Below are positions 25,591 to 33,383 of a stretch of 64,000 bases of DNA, in pieces (position 1 is the stretch's first letter; every line of letters starts with the position of its first letter). Under the pieces are notes generated by a model. That model was given only the letters and a program-made list of their open reading frames with translations. It had not been told where the DNA came from and searched no databases. This stretch comes from Kitasatospora mediocidica KCTC 9733 (GTDB lineage: Bacteria; Actinomycetota; Actinomycetes; Streptomycetales; Streptomycetaceae), in assembly GCF_000744225.1 (NCBI RefSeq), contig NZ_JQLN01000001.1:62001-126000 (forward strand). Reading direction: 5' to 3'. Position numbers and translations under genes: made by a program.

Positions 25591-26006
25591 AGCTGGCCGG
25601 TCCGCTCGCGCCACGCCCGCTCCTTGACGATCCACTCGTTGTCCTGCGGGAACTCGTCGATGCCCGGCACGCGGCGCACCTCGCACTTGGAGCCGGCGAC
25701 GGCCGGGAGGCGCTTGGCCCACTCGACCGCTTCCTCCTTCGAGGCGACGTCGATCAGGTAGAAGCCGCCGAACAGCTCCTTGGTCTCGCCGTACGGGCCG
25801 TCGGTGACGACCGGGGTCTCGCCGCTGAAATCGACCACCACTCCCTGAGACGGGTCGTCCAGGCCCTCCGCGGCGACGAGCACCCCGGCCCGGATCAGCT
25901 CCTCGTTGAAGCGGCCCACCGTGTCCAGCATCTCCTCGAACGGCGTGGTCATCAGCTTCGCGACGGACTCGTCCGTGCCCCGCATGATCAGCATGTACTT
26001 CGCCAT
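25587..26006 (-). CDS. YciI/DGPF-domain protein
   Basis: A 139-residue YciI-like protein: MAKYMLIMRGTDES, VVTDGPYGETKELFGGFYLI (the DGPF-type motif) and VRRVPGIDEF. Such proteins are the standard upstream partners of DUF6596-type ECF sigma factors and may sense a small molecule. It starts at ATG 26006 and overlaps the sigma gene by four bases. Confidence 0.88.
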   Translation of the reverse strand: MAKYMLIMRGTDESVAKLMTTPFEEMLDTVGRFNEELIRAGVLVAAEGLDDPSQGVVVDFSGETPVVTDGPYGETKELFGGFYLIDVASKEEAVEWAKRLPAVAGSKCEVRRVPGIDEFPQDNEWIVKERAWRERTGQL

Positions 26007-26254
26007 CGTCAGTCTCCCTGTTCAGAGGTCGTCTCCTCGACCCTCTCAGTCCTAGGTCGAACGGCGCAGCCACAGATCGACACGACGGAAGAATAATTCT
26101 CAGACCGGTCGCACCACGTCCGGCGCCGGAGAAGTCCGGGGCCGGCGGCGTGAGCGGGAACCGAGGAGCACGGAGTGCGCCAAGTAGCGCGAAAACGCCG
26201 GCCATCTACGGTGCACAGTCACAGCCGGGCTGGCTGCGGCCTCCGCTCGGGAGG

Positions 26255-26773
26255 TCAGCGCCACTGGTAGGACGCTCCGGTCATCGCCGGGAGCAGCACC
26301 GGGCCGCCTGCGGCGGTGTCGAGCCGGACGGCCTGGTCGAGGGCGGCGCCGACGTCCGGGTACAGGTGGAGGGCGGCCGTGTCGGCCACCGGGAGCCACA
26401 CCACCGGCGCCTGGTCCGGGTCGTCCTGCTCGACCGCGGCGACGGTCGCCACCAGGTGGTCGGGCAGGCGGGCAACGTAGACCAGGTGCCGGCGCCGGAA
26501 CGGCGTGGTCTCGCCCGGCCGCTCGGTCTCCTGGTCCTGGACGAAGCGGAGCACCGGCGGTGCGGGCAGCACTGCCAGGTCGAGGCCGAGTTCCTCGATC
26601 AGCTCCCGGCGCAGCGCGTCGGTCGGGTCCTCGCCGCCCTCGTCCTCGACCAGACCGCCGGGCAGCGAGTGCTGGGGGCCGGCCTTCCGCTGGCGGCGGA
26701 TCAGGGCCAGGCGGCCGTCGTGGACCAGCACCGCGCACACCCGCACCGGCCCGGTCACCGTGTTGCTGGTCAC
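26255..26773 (-). CDS. Nudix hydrolase
   Basis: About 172 residues, a close paralogue of the protein at 14981. The box ends RELIEELGL, and the downstream FVQDQETERPGE and HLVYVARLPDHLV blocks are nearly identical. The first Gly of the paralogue's box is replaced by Val here. GTG 26773 overlaps the stop of an upstream small ORF (GTGA). It shares the LPAMTGASYQWR tail with the 2.7 and 50.2 kb fragments. Confidence 0.8.
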   Translation of the reverse strand: MTSNTVTGPVRVCAVLVHDGRLALIRRQRKAGPQHSLPGGLVEDEGGEDPTDALRRELIEELGLDLAVLPAPPVLRFVQDQETERPGETTPFRRRHLVYVARLPDHLVATVAAVEQDDPDQAPVVWLPVADTAALHLYPDVGAALDQAVRLDTAAGGPVLLPAMTGASYQWR

Positions 26774-26979
26774 CGCGTTGTCCAAGCCGGGCAGGCGGGC
26801 TCGTGCCAGGTGCGGACGACCACCCCGCCCGGGGTCAGGTGCTCGCTCGACCACGTCCGGCAGCACGCCGGCCGGGCCGGGGCCGGCGGCCAACCAGCGC
26901 GGACCGGAGCGGCGGGCGCGGACGCGATGGGCGCGGCCGGGTGGCGGCGACGTCGGCTGGGCCGGGTGGGAGTCGTCAT
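26770..26979 (-). CDS. Small Arg/Pro-rich ORF coupled to Nudix gene
   Basis: A 69-codon ORF (MTTPTRPSRRRRHPAAPIAS ... CCRTWSSEHLTPGGVVVRTW) ending in a GTGA overlap with the Nudix start. The C-terminal half looks like genuine protein (Cys pair, Trp-rich), the N-terminal half like low-complexity basic sequence. No clear RBS. It may be a fragment. Confidence 0.35.
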   Translation of the reverse strand: MTTPTRPSRRRRHPAAPIASAPAAPVRAGWPPAPARPACCRTWSSEHLTPGGVVVRTWHEPACPAWTTR

Positions 26980-27078
26980 GCCGAAGGCTCTGCCCAGCAC
27001 ACCACCGCGCCGAACCCCGCCGCCACCCGGACGGCAAACCACAGTCCGTTCTAACCGGCCGCTGAACTGCGGCGACAT

Positions 27079-27202
27079 GCGAAACTCACCGGTTCCGAGG
27101 CGAAACTCACCGGGTCGGGCGGGCAAACTCACCAGCGGCCTCGGGGCGAAACTCCCCACCGCAGGTCAGCAGGGGTGCCCAAACTCTCCGCCGCAGGTCA
27201 GC
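27079..27202 (-). repeat. Five-copy iteron-like array (GAGTTTCGC units)
   Basis: The core GAGTTT (AAACTC on the plus strand) occurs five times, beginning at 27082, 27103, 27125, 27149 and 27181, flanked by GGTGAGTTTCGC in the first two and degenerate forms in the rest. The last two are part of a longer 22-bp unit starting AAACTCYCCRCCGC and ending GGTCAGC, with a 32-bp period. This layout resembles the multiple transposase sites at ends of IS21- or Tn7-like elements, or iterons. Confidence 0.55.
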
Positions 27203-27226
27203 GGCCTGCCGGTGGGTGAGGCCGGG

Positions 27227-27857
27227 TCAGGTCCGGCGCCACCAGGAGCCGATGCGCTTCGCCTCGGCGGCCGCGGCCTCGGCGTCGGCCTGGCGGCAGC
27301 CGGCGCACAGCCCGTCGTCGTTCCAGCCCGTTCGTTCTCCTCCCACCGCTCGTCCGAGAACGGCGCCGAGCAGTGGCGGCAGGCCGGGCGGCTCTCCTCC
27401 CGTTCGGCTTCCCCGCGGGCGCGGCGGGCGGCGGCCACGGCCTGGCGCTCGACGGCCAGGAGCCGGTCACCGTCCGGGTTGTCCAGCGCGGCGGTGGGGG
27501 TGTGCCAGCCGTCGCGGCCGAAGCGCCGCCACACCGGGGCGTCGGCGCCCTGGTCGTCGAGCAGCTGCAGCGTGGTGGCGACCACCGGCAGCGCCAGCAG
27601 GTGGTGCCCGCCGTCACCCCCGCGAACGGGTACGGGCGCGCCCTCCAGAAGGCGGCGGAACCGGCCTCCACCGCGTCGAGGCGGCGGAGCAGCCGCTCGT
27701 GGTCGCGTGCGGCCTTCACGGCCTTCTCCTTCAGGGTGAGGGGCTTGGCGCCGGGCCGGTCGCGTTTGCGGCCGGGGACGAGGACCAGGGCGACAGGCGG
27801 GTAGCCCTCGTGGCCGGCGGGCGGGTAGACGGTGCGCCAGTGGAGCGGGTGGTCCAT
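27227..27857 (-). pseudogene. Zinc-ribbon hypothetical protein split by two frameshifts
   Basis: From ATG 27857 the frame reads MDHPLHWRTVYPPAGHEGYP to YPFAG. A second frame continues HHLLALPVVATTLQLLDDQG to CRHCSAPFSDERWE. A third ends GLCAGCRQADAEAAAAEAKR and WWRRT at 27227. The two CxxC knuckles (CRHC and CAGC) belong together as one zinc site, so the three frames are one ancestral gene with breaks near 27630 and 27345. Confidence 0.6.
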
Positions 27858-27998
27858 TGCCTGCCGCCCTTCTGGTCACATCCGCTGAACCAGGCGCCCA
27901 CCTGCGGTCCGGCGCCCTGGTCCCAGCTGCGTCCCCAGGACGTGAGGGTGCACCGCACCCGCACCCGCTACCCCTCCCGGCGGCCCGCACCGCAACAG

Positions 27999-28194
27999 AT
28001 GACGGACGCGACAGGTCAGTTGCTGGACACGCTGGCCGACGTCCCGGCGATCGTGCTGGGCCGGCGCAGCGACGTGCTGGCGTGAAACCGCCCGGGCCAC
28101 GCGCTGTTCGCCGGCTACCTGGACGGTGCCGCGCCGACGCTGCCGACGCGGCGTCCCAACATGGCACGGCTGGTGTTCCTCGACGGTCATACCG
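27999..28194 (+). pseudogene. MmyB-like regulator fragment with nonsense codon
   Basis: The frame reads TGQLLDTLADVPAIVLGRRS, DVLA, stop, NRPGHALFAGYLDGAAP, then RPNMARLVFLDGHT. In family members the stop position is Trp (DVLAWN), so TGG became TGA at 28083. The helix-turn-helix part is missing. It is a relic of a regulator like the intact one at 23171. Confidence 0.6.
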
Positions 28195-28319
28195 ACGAGA
28201 GAAGGAGGGAGCGGACCCGCACAACCCCCGGAACCGGGGCGCAGCCGCAGCGACACTCGATGGCCCCATCCCCCGATCACGAGGGACGAAAGGGGCGAAT
28301 CGCTGAGCCCGTCAGCGAC

Positions 28320-29273
28320 TCACCCGGCCCGACGAATCGAGGCCGACTCTGCATCTTCCCGCAACGTGCTGATCTCCCTTGTGGGAAACGGCGGCGCCTC
28401 GGGCCCGTTGGCGAGTCCGTCGAAGAATGCCTTGGCACGCGCCGCAACGGGGGCGTATCGCTGGATGACGGCCAGGGCCTCGTCACCGAGTCCTTGGAGG
28501 TTGTCGCCCACGACGTTCACGAGCTCCGAGAAGGTCAGCATCCAGTCGTAGTCCGCGTGGGCGCGGTGGAAGTCGCGTTCCTCATCGGTGAGGGTGAAGT
28601 CCCGGCTTAGCGCCTGTGAGTAGTTCTTGATGTAGAAGTGTGTTCCATCCGTCAGGATGTTGGCACGGTGTGTGTCAAAGTGCACGAGGCCGCGCGAACC
28701 CATGAACGCCACGCTGGCCTCCAGCGCCGCCGCAGCGGAGGTGACTGCACAGTCGAGCGTCGAGCTGCCTGCGGCCGCCTGTCGTCGCATCCAGTCTGCG
28801 AGCGTCAGGGGAACGTTTTCCAGGAACACTACGATGTCTGCCTGCCGCGGGTGCGCGGTGATCTCGGACCTCGGTAGGGCGGATATCGGCAGTACGCGTG
28901 TGTGGAAGGTGAGCGGGAAGCCATCGTGTTCCCCGTTGAGGACCCACGCGGTGGTCTGGTCATGCAGGGCCGACTCACGCCACGCACCGAGCCCGCCAGA
29001 GCCGATGCCGTAGTGGCTGTGGAGCGGCAGCCCCTGGAGATTCGCCGTTGAGCCGACGTTCTCCGGCAGTTGCTCCAGCTCGGTGAGCGGAATTCGCTTG
29101 ATGAAGACGGTATGGCCGGCGAACTCGGTCAGCGACATCTTTCCGATGCGACCCAGCGGCTTCGCGGCGGTGACAAGCGCACACAGCTCGGCATCTGTGA
29201 ATTGGGCAAGCGCCTGCGATACGGCTGCATGCACGGACATGCGCTCGCTCTGCCGCTGAAGCGTTTCAGTCAT
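28320..29273 (-). CDS. Kinase-like protein with missing DFG motif
   Basis: About 317 residues with a protein-kinase/phosphotransferase fold. Lys in TVFIKRIPL and the catalytic loop LVHFDTHRANIL (H-x-D-x4-N) are intact. The following metal-binding motif reads YIKNYSQALS where relatives have a DFG-type DFGxALS, so the Mg-binding Asp is Asn. It may be a pseudokinase or bind metal differently. There is no RBS; ATG 29273 may be leaderless, with TATGAT on the minus strand at 29286-29291 and TTGACA at 29320-29325, too far apart for a standard pair. Confidence 0.65.
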   Translation of the reverse strand: MTETLQRQSERMSVHAAVSQALAQFTDAELCALVTAAKPLGRIGKMSLTEFAGHTVFIKRIPLTELEQLPENVGSTANLQGLPLHSHYGIGSGGLGAWRESALHDQTTAWVLNGEHDGFPLTFHTRVLPISALPRSEITAHPRQADIVVFLENVPLTLADWMRRQAAAGSSTLDCAVTSAAAALEASVAFMGSRGLVHFDTHRANILTDGTHFYIKNYSQALSRDFTLTDEERDFHRAHADYDWMLTFSELVNVVGDNLQGLGDEALAVIQRYAPVAARAKAFFDGLANGPEAPPFPTREISTLREDAESASIRRAG

Positions 29274-29399
29274 CACAAATCCGTGATCATACCCGCACTG
29301 CTCGGAATGAAGGAGTAACTGTCAAGACTTGTGGATCGAGACTCGCTGACGCATGCCCGGGTGCCCGGCAGGTGCGGGCGGGCTCCTGTGGGCCAGGCA

Positions 29400-29430
29400 T
29401 TGACCTTGCCCCTGGGGTAAGCCCCAGCGT
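29400..29430 (+). promoter_or_regulatory. MerR-type promoter/operator
   Basis: TTGACC at 29400-29405, a 19-bp spacer and CAGCGT at 29425-29430. Within it is the 17-bp dyad CTTGCCCCTGGGGTAAG (29405-29421). The long spacer with a dyad between -35 and -10 is the hallmark of MerR-family promoters. The predicted start point falls on or next to ATG 29437, implying a leaderless mRNA. No merR-like gene is present in the window. Confidence 0.65.
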
Positions 29431-29436
29431 TTGGCC

Positions 29437-30657
29437 ATGCGGATCTTCATGGATATCGAGCCGCTGCGGCATAAGGACTTCCGCAGACTGTGGCTCGCGG
29501 GTGCGATCACGACGTCGGGTGCTCAGTTCACGGCGGTGGCCGTGCCGATGCAGATCTACAGCCTGACCGGTTCATCTGCCGACGTCGGACTCGCGGGCCT
29601 TGTCGGCTTCGTTCCGATGGTCCTCGGATCGCTGTGGGGAGGAGCCGTGGCGGACACCGCCGACCGGCGTCTGGTGCTGCTGTGCACCAATTCCGGGATC
29701 GGGGTGGCCTCGCTGCTGCTGTGGTTCCAAGCCGCTGCCCACCTGCGTTCGGTGGCGCTACTGCTCGTCCTGGTGGGGCTGCAACAGGCCTGCTTCGGCG
29801 CGAACGCCGCCGCAGGCGGCGCAGTCGTCCCTCGCCTGGTACCCGCTGCCGTCCTGCCGGCGGCGAACACGCTGCAGTCGACGGCTTCCTGGTCAGCGGG
29901 AATCGCGGGCCCGCTGCTGGCCGGCGCGCTGCTGCCTGTTGTCGGGAGCCCCACGCTCTACTTGATCGATGCCGTGGCGCTCACAGCGACGCTCCTGGCC
30001 GTGTGGCACCTCCCGCCGCTGCCGCCTATAGGCTCCGGCGGACGCGGCCTTGGCAGGAACGGCGTGTTGGCCGGGCTCCGGCTGCTCACCATGGACAAGG
30101 TCCTGGTCGTTACCTACGTCGCCGACTTCTCAGCGCTCTTCCTCGGCCTGCCCTACGCGATGTATCCGCAGCTCGCCGCAGGACTGCGCGGCGCTGACGC
30201 CGTGGGCGTGCTGTATGCGGCGATCCCGGTCGGCAGCGTGCTGGCTGGACTGCTGTCCGGGACCTTCACCCGGGACCGTCGCTATGGTGCCGCGATCTGC
30301 GGCGCTGTCTGCTGCTGGGGCGGGGCCATCGCCGGGTTCGGCCTGGCCCGGTCCCTGGCAGCGGCTTCGGGCCTGCTTGTCCTGGCCGGCGCCGCGCTCA
30401 CTGTGCTGAGCGCGTTCCGCAAGTCCGCACTTCAAACCGTCGTCACCGACGAGCTGCGAGGTCGTCTGCAAGGCGCCGACACGGTCATAGCCGCTGGCGG
30501 CCCCCGCCTTGCGGGCCTGGCCCACGGCGCAGCGGCCTCCGTGGTTGGTCCCATGTGGGCGGTCACGGGCGGGGGCCTGCTGGTGGTAGCAGTCATGCTG
30601 GCGCTGTATATGGCGGTCCCGGACTTCCGGCGCTTCGAACAGCCAAGTATTGGGTGA
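29437..30657 (+). CDS. MFS efflux transporter
   Basis: About 406 residues with roughly 11-12 hydrophobic segments, of the EntS-like major facilitator subgroup. The N-terminal signature FRRLWLAGAITTSGAQFTAV and the loop GGAVADTADRRLVLL (the D-R-R loop motif between helices 2 and 3) are typical. The C-terminal repeat has VVTDELRGRLQGADTV. It most likely exports a drug or siderophore. Expression is probably induced through the MerR-type promoter directly upstream. Confidence 0.85.
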   Translation: MRIFMDIEPLRHKDFRRLWLAGAITTSGAQFTAVAVPMQIYSLTGSSADVGLAGLVGFVPMVLGSLWGGAVADTADRRLVLLCTNSGIGVASLLLWFQAAAHLRSVALLLVLVGLQQACFGANAAAGGAVVPRLVPAAVLPAANTLQSTASWSAGIAGPLLAGALLPVVGSPTLYLIDAVALTATLLAVWHLPPLPPIGSGGRGLGRNGVLAGLRLLTMDKVLVVTYVADFSALFLGLPYAMYPQLAAGLRGADAVGVLYAAIPVGSVLAGLLSGTFTRDRRYGAAICGAVCCWGGAIAGFGLARSLAAASGLLVLAGAALTVLSAFRKSALQTVVTDELRGRLQGADTVIAAGGPRLAGLAHGAAASVVGPMWAVTGGGLLVVAVMLALYMAVPDFRRFEQPSIG

Positions 30658-30664
30658 CATGTGA

Positions 30665-30840
30665 TCAGGCCGCCGTAGATTCGGCGCGCTCGATCAAGAC
30701 GCCGTTCTTGAATCTGGCGCCGGAGCGGACGAGAGCGACGAGGTGGGCGCCGGTGATTGCGCGCCAGCGAGCCTGGGCGGACTCGACGAGCTTGAACACC
30801 ATGGTCAGGGCTGCGGCCGGGCTGCCCGCGCCGCGGGTGA
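30665..30840 (-). pseudogene. IS256-family transposase C-terminal fragment
   Basis: The last 58 codons (VTRGAGSPAAALTMVFKLVE, RWRAITGAHLVALVRSG and the ERAES tail) match the C-terminus of an IS256-family transposase. The catalytic domain is absent. It abuts the decayed ATPase gene to the right, suggesting the insertion removed that gene's N-terminus. Confidence 0.7.
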
Positions 30841-30842
30841 CT

Positions 30843-31832
30843 TCAGCTACTACCCGCACCTGCTCGCCTGGGAGCTGTCCCGCCTGCCCCCAAGCACCGC
30901 ACTGTGCCGGTCATCCTGCTCGACACCTTCGAAGACGCCGGCGACCGCACCAACCGCGACCTGGAACGCCTCCTCCAGCGCTTGGTATGGACGATGCCCA
31001 ACGCACTGTCCGTCATCACCGGCCGAGGCCGCCTGCTGTGGGCCGACCCGGCACTGGCCCACGAACACCGCCTGGAGCTCGACTGGCTGACCGACGCGGC
31101 CTGGGCCAACGTCTCCGACTCGATCTGGGAGCCCCTCGCCCCGCCCGCCGCTGCCGAGCAGCCGGTCCCGGACTCGCCGCGCATCCCCGCCGAGGCCCTG
31201 GCCGAGACCCTCAGCGCGCTCGCCCGCCGCCAGCACGAGCACCGCGACCGCACCGTCGGGCGCCTGGGCGCCGTCCTCGACAGCCGCCTGCTGCCCGACG
31301 ACCTCACCGACCTCGCCCTCTACTACCGGGCCAAGGCCCAGCGCGACCTCGGCCGCAGCGCCGACTCCCGCCAGGGCATGGCCAAGGTCGCCGCAGGCAC
31401 ACCCGCCTCGCCCCGGCCGCCCGCCGTGGCCTCGCGCACCTGGCCCGCCTCGCCGGGGACTTCCCCACCGCGCTGGCCACCGCCCAGTCCCTGGGCTGGG
31501 AGGGCCGCCACCAGCGGGTGCCGGGCGACCTGTGGTGGCCTCAGGCGGAGATGGACCAGAGCCGCACCGCACCCGGTGCCGGACGACCTCGGCAGGGAAG
31601 TCCGCCGGGGGCCCTGGAGGTCGTCACCGAGGCCCTCGCGGTCGCCCGCACCGCGGGCAACCCGGTCAGCGAGGCCACGGCACTGACCGACTCGGGCCGG
31701 TGCCTGACCGCGCTGAGCCGCCCGACGGAGGCGAGTACGGCCCTGACCGAGGCGATCAGCATCTGGACCCGTCTCGGACACCCACGTCTGACGGAGGCCG
31801 AGGCGCTGCTGGAGGAGTTGGCCGCGCGGTGA
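30843..31832 (+). pseudogene. ATP/GTP-binding TPR protein, decayed
   Basis: Fragments of a large actinomycete NTPase-TPR protein in changing frames: YYPHLLAWELSRLPP, then VILLDTFEDAGDRTNRDLER and ALSVITGRGRLLWADPAL, a jump to LDWLTDAAWANVSDSIWEPL, then LAPAARRGLAHLARLAGDFP in another frame, and a TPR tail (ALTDSGRCLTALSRPTEAST) to the stop at 31832. Frameshifts lie near 30893 and 31400, with internal deletions. It looks inactivated by the adjacent IS256 insertion. Confidence 0.6.
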
Positions 31833-32286
31833 GCAGTCCACCGGGCAGGCGGCGGTAGCGGGGGCCCATGACGTCCGAGCCCACCCCCTGACCGCCTTCG
31901 AGGCTTGCACTTCGGAGCGCCGGGCCGCGGCGGCTCCCCCGCTGCGACGTCGCAACCGCTCCTGCCGACCTCATCCCCCACTCGGCGGCCGTGATCGCAG
32001 GTGCGGGGCAGCCAGGGAGGCGCGCCACGAGCACCCGGCGGATTTCGGGGGCGCACCCTCGATGTGCAGCAGGCTGATCCCGGACGGCAGCTCGTGTCTG
32101 CCCGCTTCTGCCGTCCTGCTCTTCCAACACCAGGAACATTACATAGCCCGCCAGACAATATCTTCTCTCACCAGCACAGATTTCCGCATTCACACAGAAA
32201 GGCTTATCGCGGCACTACTGAACTTGATCGGGTGATGTCGGGCTGTTCGTCGGACAGCGTGCGGGTGGTTTCGGTAGTCGTGGTGG
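31833..32286. other. Intergenic region, no gene seen
   Basis: No coherent frame. The segment 32135-32215 is noticeably less GC-rich than its surroundings and precedes the IS630-type relic, so it may include that element's end. Confidence 0.4.
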
Positions 32287-32745
32287 GTGAGATATCCGCA
32301 GGGCGGTGGCTTGACCGACGCCGAGAGGGCCGGGCGAGAGCAGGTCCGGCTCCAAGCCGTGACTGGCTTCGAGGCTGGCGAGAAGAACCGGGAGATCGCT
32401 GCCTCGTTGCGGGTCTCGGAGCGGTCGGTGGAGCGCTGGCAGCGCCAGTGGCGCGAGGAGGGCCTGGCCGGGGTGGCGTCGAAGGGATCGCCTGGCCGGC
32501 CCCGACTGTCGGACAAGCAGATAGCTCGGCTGGAGCGGGAGTTGGAGCGCGGTCCGCTGGCCCACGGGTGGGCCGACCAGCGGTGGACATTGGCCCGGGT
32601 GAAGACGATGATCGGCCGCCTGTTCCACGTCTCCTACACCGTCGAGGGCACCTGGCGGCTGCTGCGGCGGCGCGGCTGGTCGTGGCACAGCCCGCCCGGC
32701 GCGCGATCGAGCGCGACGACGACGCGGTGGAGCTGTGGAGGCGGG
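32287..32745 (+). pseudogene. IS630-family transposase N-terminal fragment
   Basis: GTG 32287 starts VRYPQGGGLTDAERAGREQV, followed by a winged-helix/HTH block (EIAASLRVSERSVERWQRQW) and ARVKTMIGRLFHVSYTVEGT, typical of IS630 transposases in Streptomyces. The frame breaks after SWHSPP near 32695, and the DDE domain is missing. Confidence 0.7.
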
Positions 32746-32754
32746 AGGTCTCGC

Positions 32755-33075
32755 CGCGGCCGCTCCACCTACTACTCATGGCTCGCCGCGCGGCCGGCCG
32801 TCGTCGAACGCCAGCGCGCCGAGGACGAGTTGGCCGGGGAGATTCGCGAGATCCAGCCGCCTCCCGGGGCGCCTACGGCGCTCCTCGCGTGCAGGCCGAG
32901 CTACGGCGCAGAGGCCACGGCATCAAGCGGAAGAGGGTCGAACGGATCATGCGCGCGCGACATCCGCGGGATCACCCGCCGTCGGCGCCGCCACCTGACG
33001 AAGCAGGACACGAAGGCCGCCCCGGCTCCGGACCTGGTCGGCCGCGACTTCACCGCCGCCAGGCCCGGCACGAAG
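32755..33075 (+). pseudogene. IS3-family OrfB fragment
   Basis: Pieces of an IS3 OrfB N-terminal region in two frames: STYYSWLAARPAVVERQRAE and DELAGEIREI, then GAYGAPRVQAELRRRGHGIK and KRVERIMR, then GITRRRRRHLTKQDTKAAPA followed by PDLVGRDFTA. The catalytic core is missing. It is fused directly to the IS630 relic, evidence of successive insertion and deletion. Confidence 0.65.
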
Positions 33076-33383
33076 CTACGCCGCCACCGCTGCAGTGGGT
33101 GCCGGACCGGCAGCCCAGGTCTGGGGCAACTTCTACCCGACCCACTGACGCGCGACGCCAGCTCGTGCCCCTCGATGCGAGCGGCGCACTGCCAGGGCGC
33201 TCCGATCGGCGAACAGGGAGGCGGCCCGGCCTCGCGACGGCGCCCGACGAGGATTTTCTGGGAATTCCACGATCGGCGGCAACCTTTCGCCGTGCGGCGG
33301 CCACTGAAGAGCGTCATGGCGTACCCGCACCGGCTGATACGGCCGGTGCGCCCCGCCGTAGCGCATTTGGAAGGACTGACCAG
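33076..33383. other. Region between IS relics and pectinase gene
   Basis: No gene seen. It should contain the pectinase promoter. GGAAGGA at 33369-33375 is the probable ribosome-binding site for the GTG at 33384. Confidence 0.4.

Noticed and set aside
32001..33383. Upstream extension of the pectinase open frame (to 32001)
   Set aside because: It runs antisense or out of frame through IS630 and IS3 relics; the GTG at 33384 with a good RBS is the likely start.
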